Shown here piece after piece: positions 7,113 to 7,238 of a stretch of 7,238 nt of DNA. This DNA comes from an uncultured Bacteroidales bacterium (GTDB lineage: Bacteria > Bacteroidota > Bacteroidia > Bacteroidales > UBA4417). The translations under genes and the position numbers were made by a program. Within the stretch, counting starts at the first letter, position 1. Every line of letters begins with the position of its first letter. The notes beneath the pieces were generated by a model. The model was given only the letters and a program-made list of their open reading frames with translations, was not told the origin of the DNA and ran no database searches. Location of the stretch: positions 1 to 7,238 of the forward strand of contig CAIXAQ010000139.1 in assembly GCA_903917425.1 (NCBI GenBank), in the 5' to 3' direction.

Positions 7113-7202
7113 GAAGCCAGATATACGAAAACAGAAGTTACCTTTAGTAGTGTTTATTAAACAACGCTTCTGTTTTCTTACTTTTGGCTTCATTTCTTTT
7201 TT
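7113..7202 (+). terminator. Long imperfect palindrome with T-rich tail, probable lemA terminator
   Basis: Two nested perfect arms can be seen. The outer arm pairs GAAGCCA (7113-7119) with TGGCTTC (7185-7191). The inner arm pairs GAAAACAGAAG (7127-7137) with CTTCTGTTTTC (7167-7177). They are separated by a symmetric 7 x 7 internal loop and close on a 29-base loop. That loop holds a further small hairpin, TGTTT-ATT-AAACA (7151-7163). A T-rich tract (7193-7202) follows. This could terminate lemA transcription, and the T's after the opposite arm would allow weaker action on the minus strand. The 79-base span is much longer than a typical intrinsic terminator, so a REP-like repeat or a leader structure of a gene beyond the window are alternatives. 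Confidence 0.5.
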
Positions 7203-7238
7203 ATAAAAGAAGAATTAAACGAACCGAATAAAATTGAA
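7203..7238. other. Window end with no recognised gene
   Basis: This A-rich stretch contains no start codon in a supported frame on the plus strand. An AT-only hairpin is possible where TTCTTTT (7194-7200) meets AAAAGAA (7205-7211). The A-rich composition resembles a Bacteroidota leader, so a plus-strand gene might begin just past the edge, but nothing in the window proves it. Confidence 0.3.

Noticed and set aside
7113..7191. Palindrome considered as an integron attC site or transposon end
   Set aside because: There is no core GTTRRRY/RYYYAAC pair at the ends, no target-site duplication flanking it, and no integrase or transposase gene in the window.
1..7238. Possibility of a new defence or mobile system
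   Set aside because: The four genes belong to well-known families with intact motifs and normal layout; the window shows no transfer signs apart from the short repeat arrays described.

Overview
The window looks like ordinary chromosomal DNA from a member of the Bacteroidota, probably an uncultured or environmental relative of the Bacteroidales/Marinilabiliales. The grounds are: SecD and SecF fused in one 1034-residue polypeptide; an HtpG and a LemA with sequence signatures typical of that phylum; A-rich leaders without Shine-Dalgarno sequences; and at least two good matches to the Bacteroidota -33/-7 promoter (TTTG, spacer, TAnnTTTG). The genus is inference; no rRNA or tRNA is present.

Layout, left to right. 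Positions 1-42 are a heptanucleotide tandem repeat that runs off the window edge. A minus-strand gene (43-927) encodes a secreted metal-dependent phosphodiesterase of the endonuclease/exonuclease/phosphatase (EEP) family. A 269-bp divergent intergenic region (928-1196) carries a strong candidate promoter for secDF and a weak one for the EEP gene. secDF (1197-4301) ends in tandem TAA stops and an excellent intrinsic terminator (4327-4355). A 163-bp spacer with a candidate promoter and an inverted repeat precedes htpG (4465-6375). lemA (6430-7026) follows after 54 bp without a terminator between them, and a candidate promoter overlaps the 3' end of htpG. The last 212 bp (7027-7238) hold no gene I can support. 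They do contain two sets of inverted repeats, one of them a long imperfect palindrome followed by a T-rich tract.

Functionally the genes are housekeeping: SecDF uses the proton gradient to help pull secreted proteins across the inner membrane, HtpG is the cytosolic Hsp90 chaperone, and LemA is a membrane-anchored helical protein of unclear role. The EEP protein is a likely Sec client. No evidence of a mobile element, CRISPR array, defence island or new multi-gene system was found. The items most worth a second look are the heptamer repeat, the altered charged residues in the SecD transmembrane-4 motif, the inverted repeat upstream of htpG, and the palindrome downstream of lemA.
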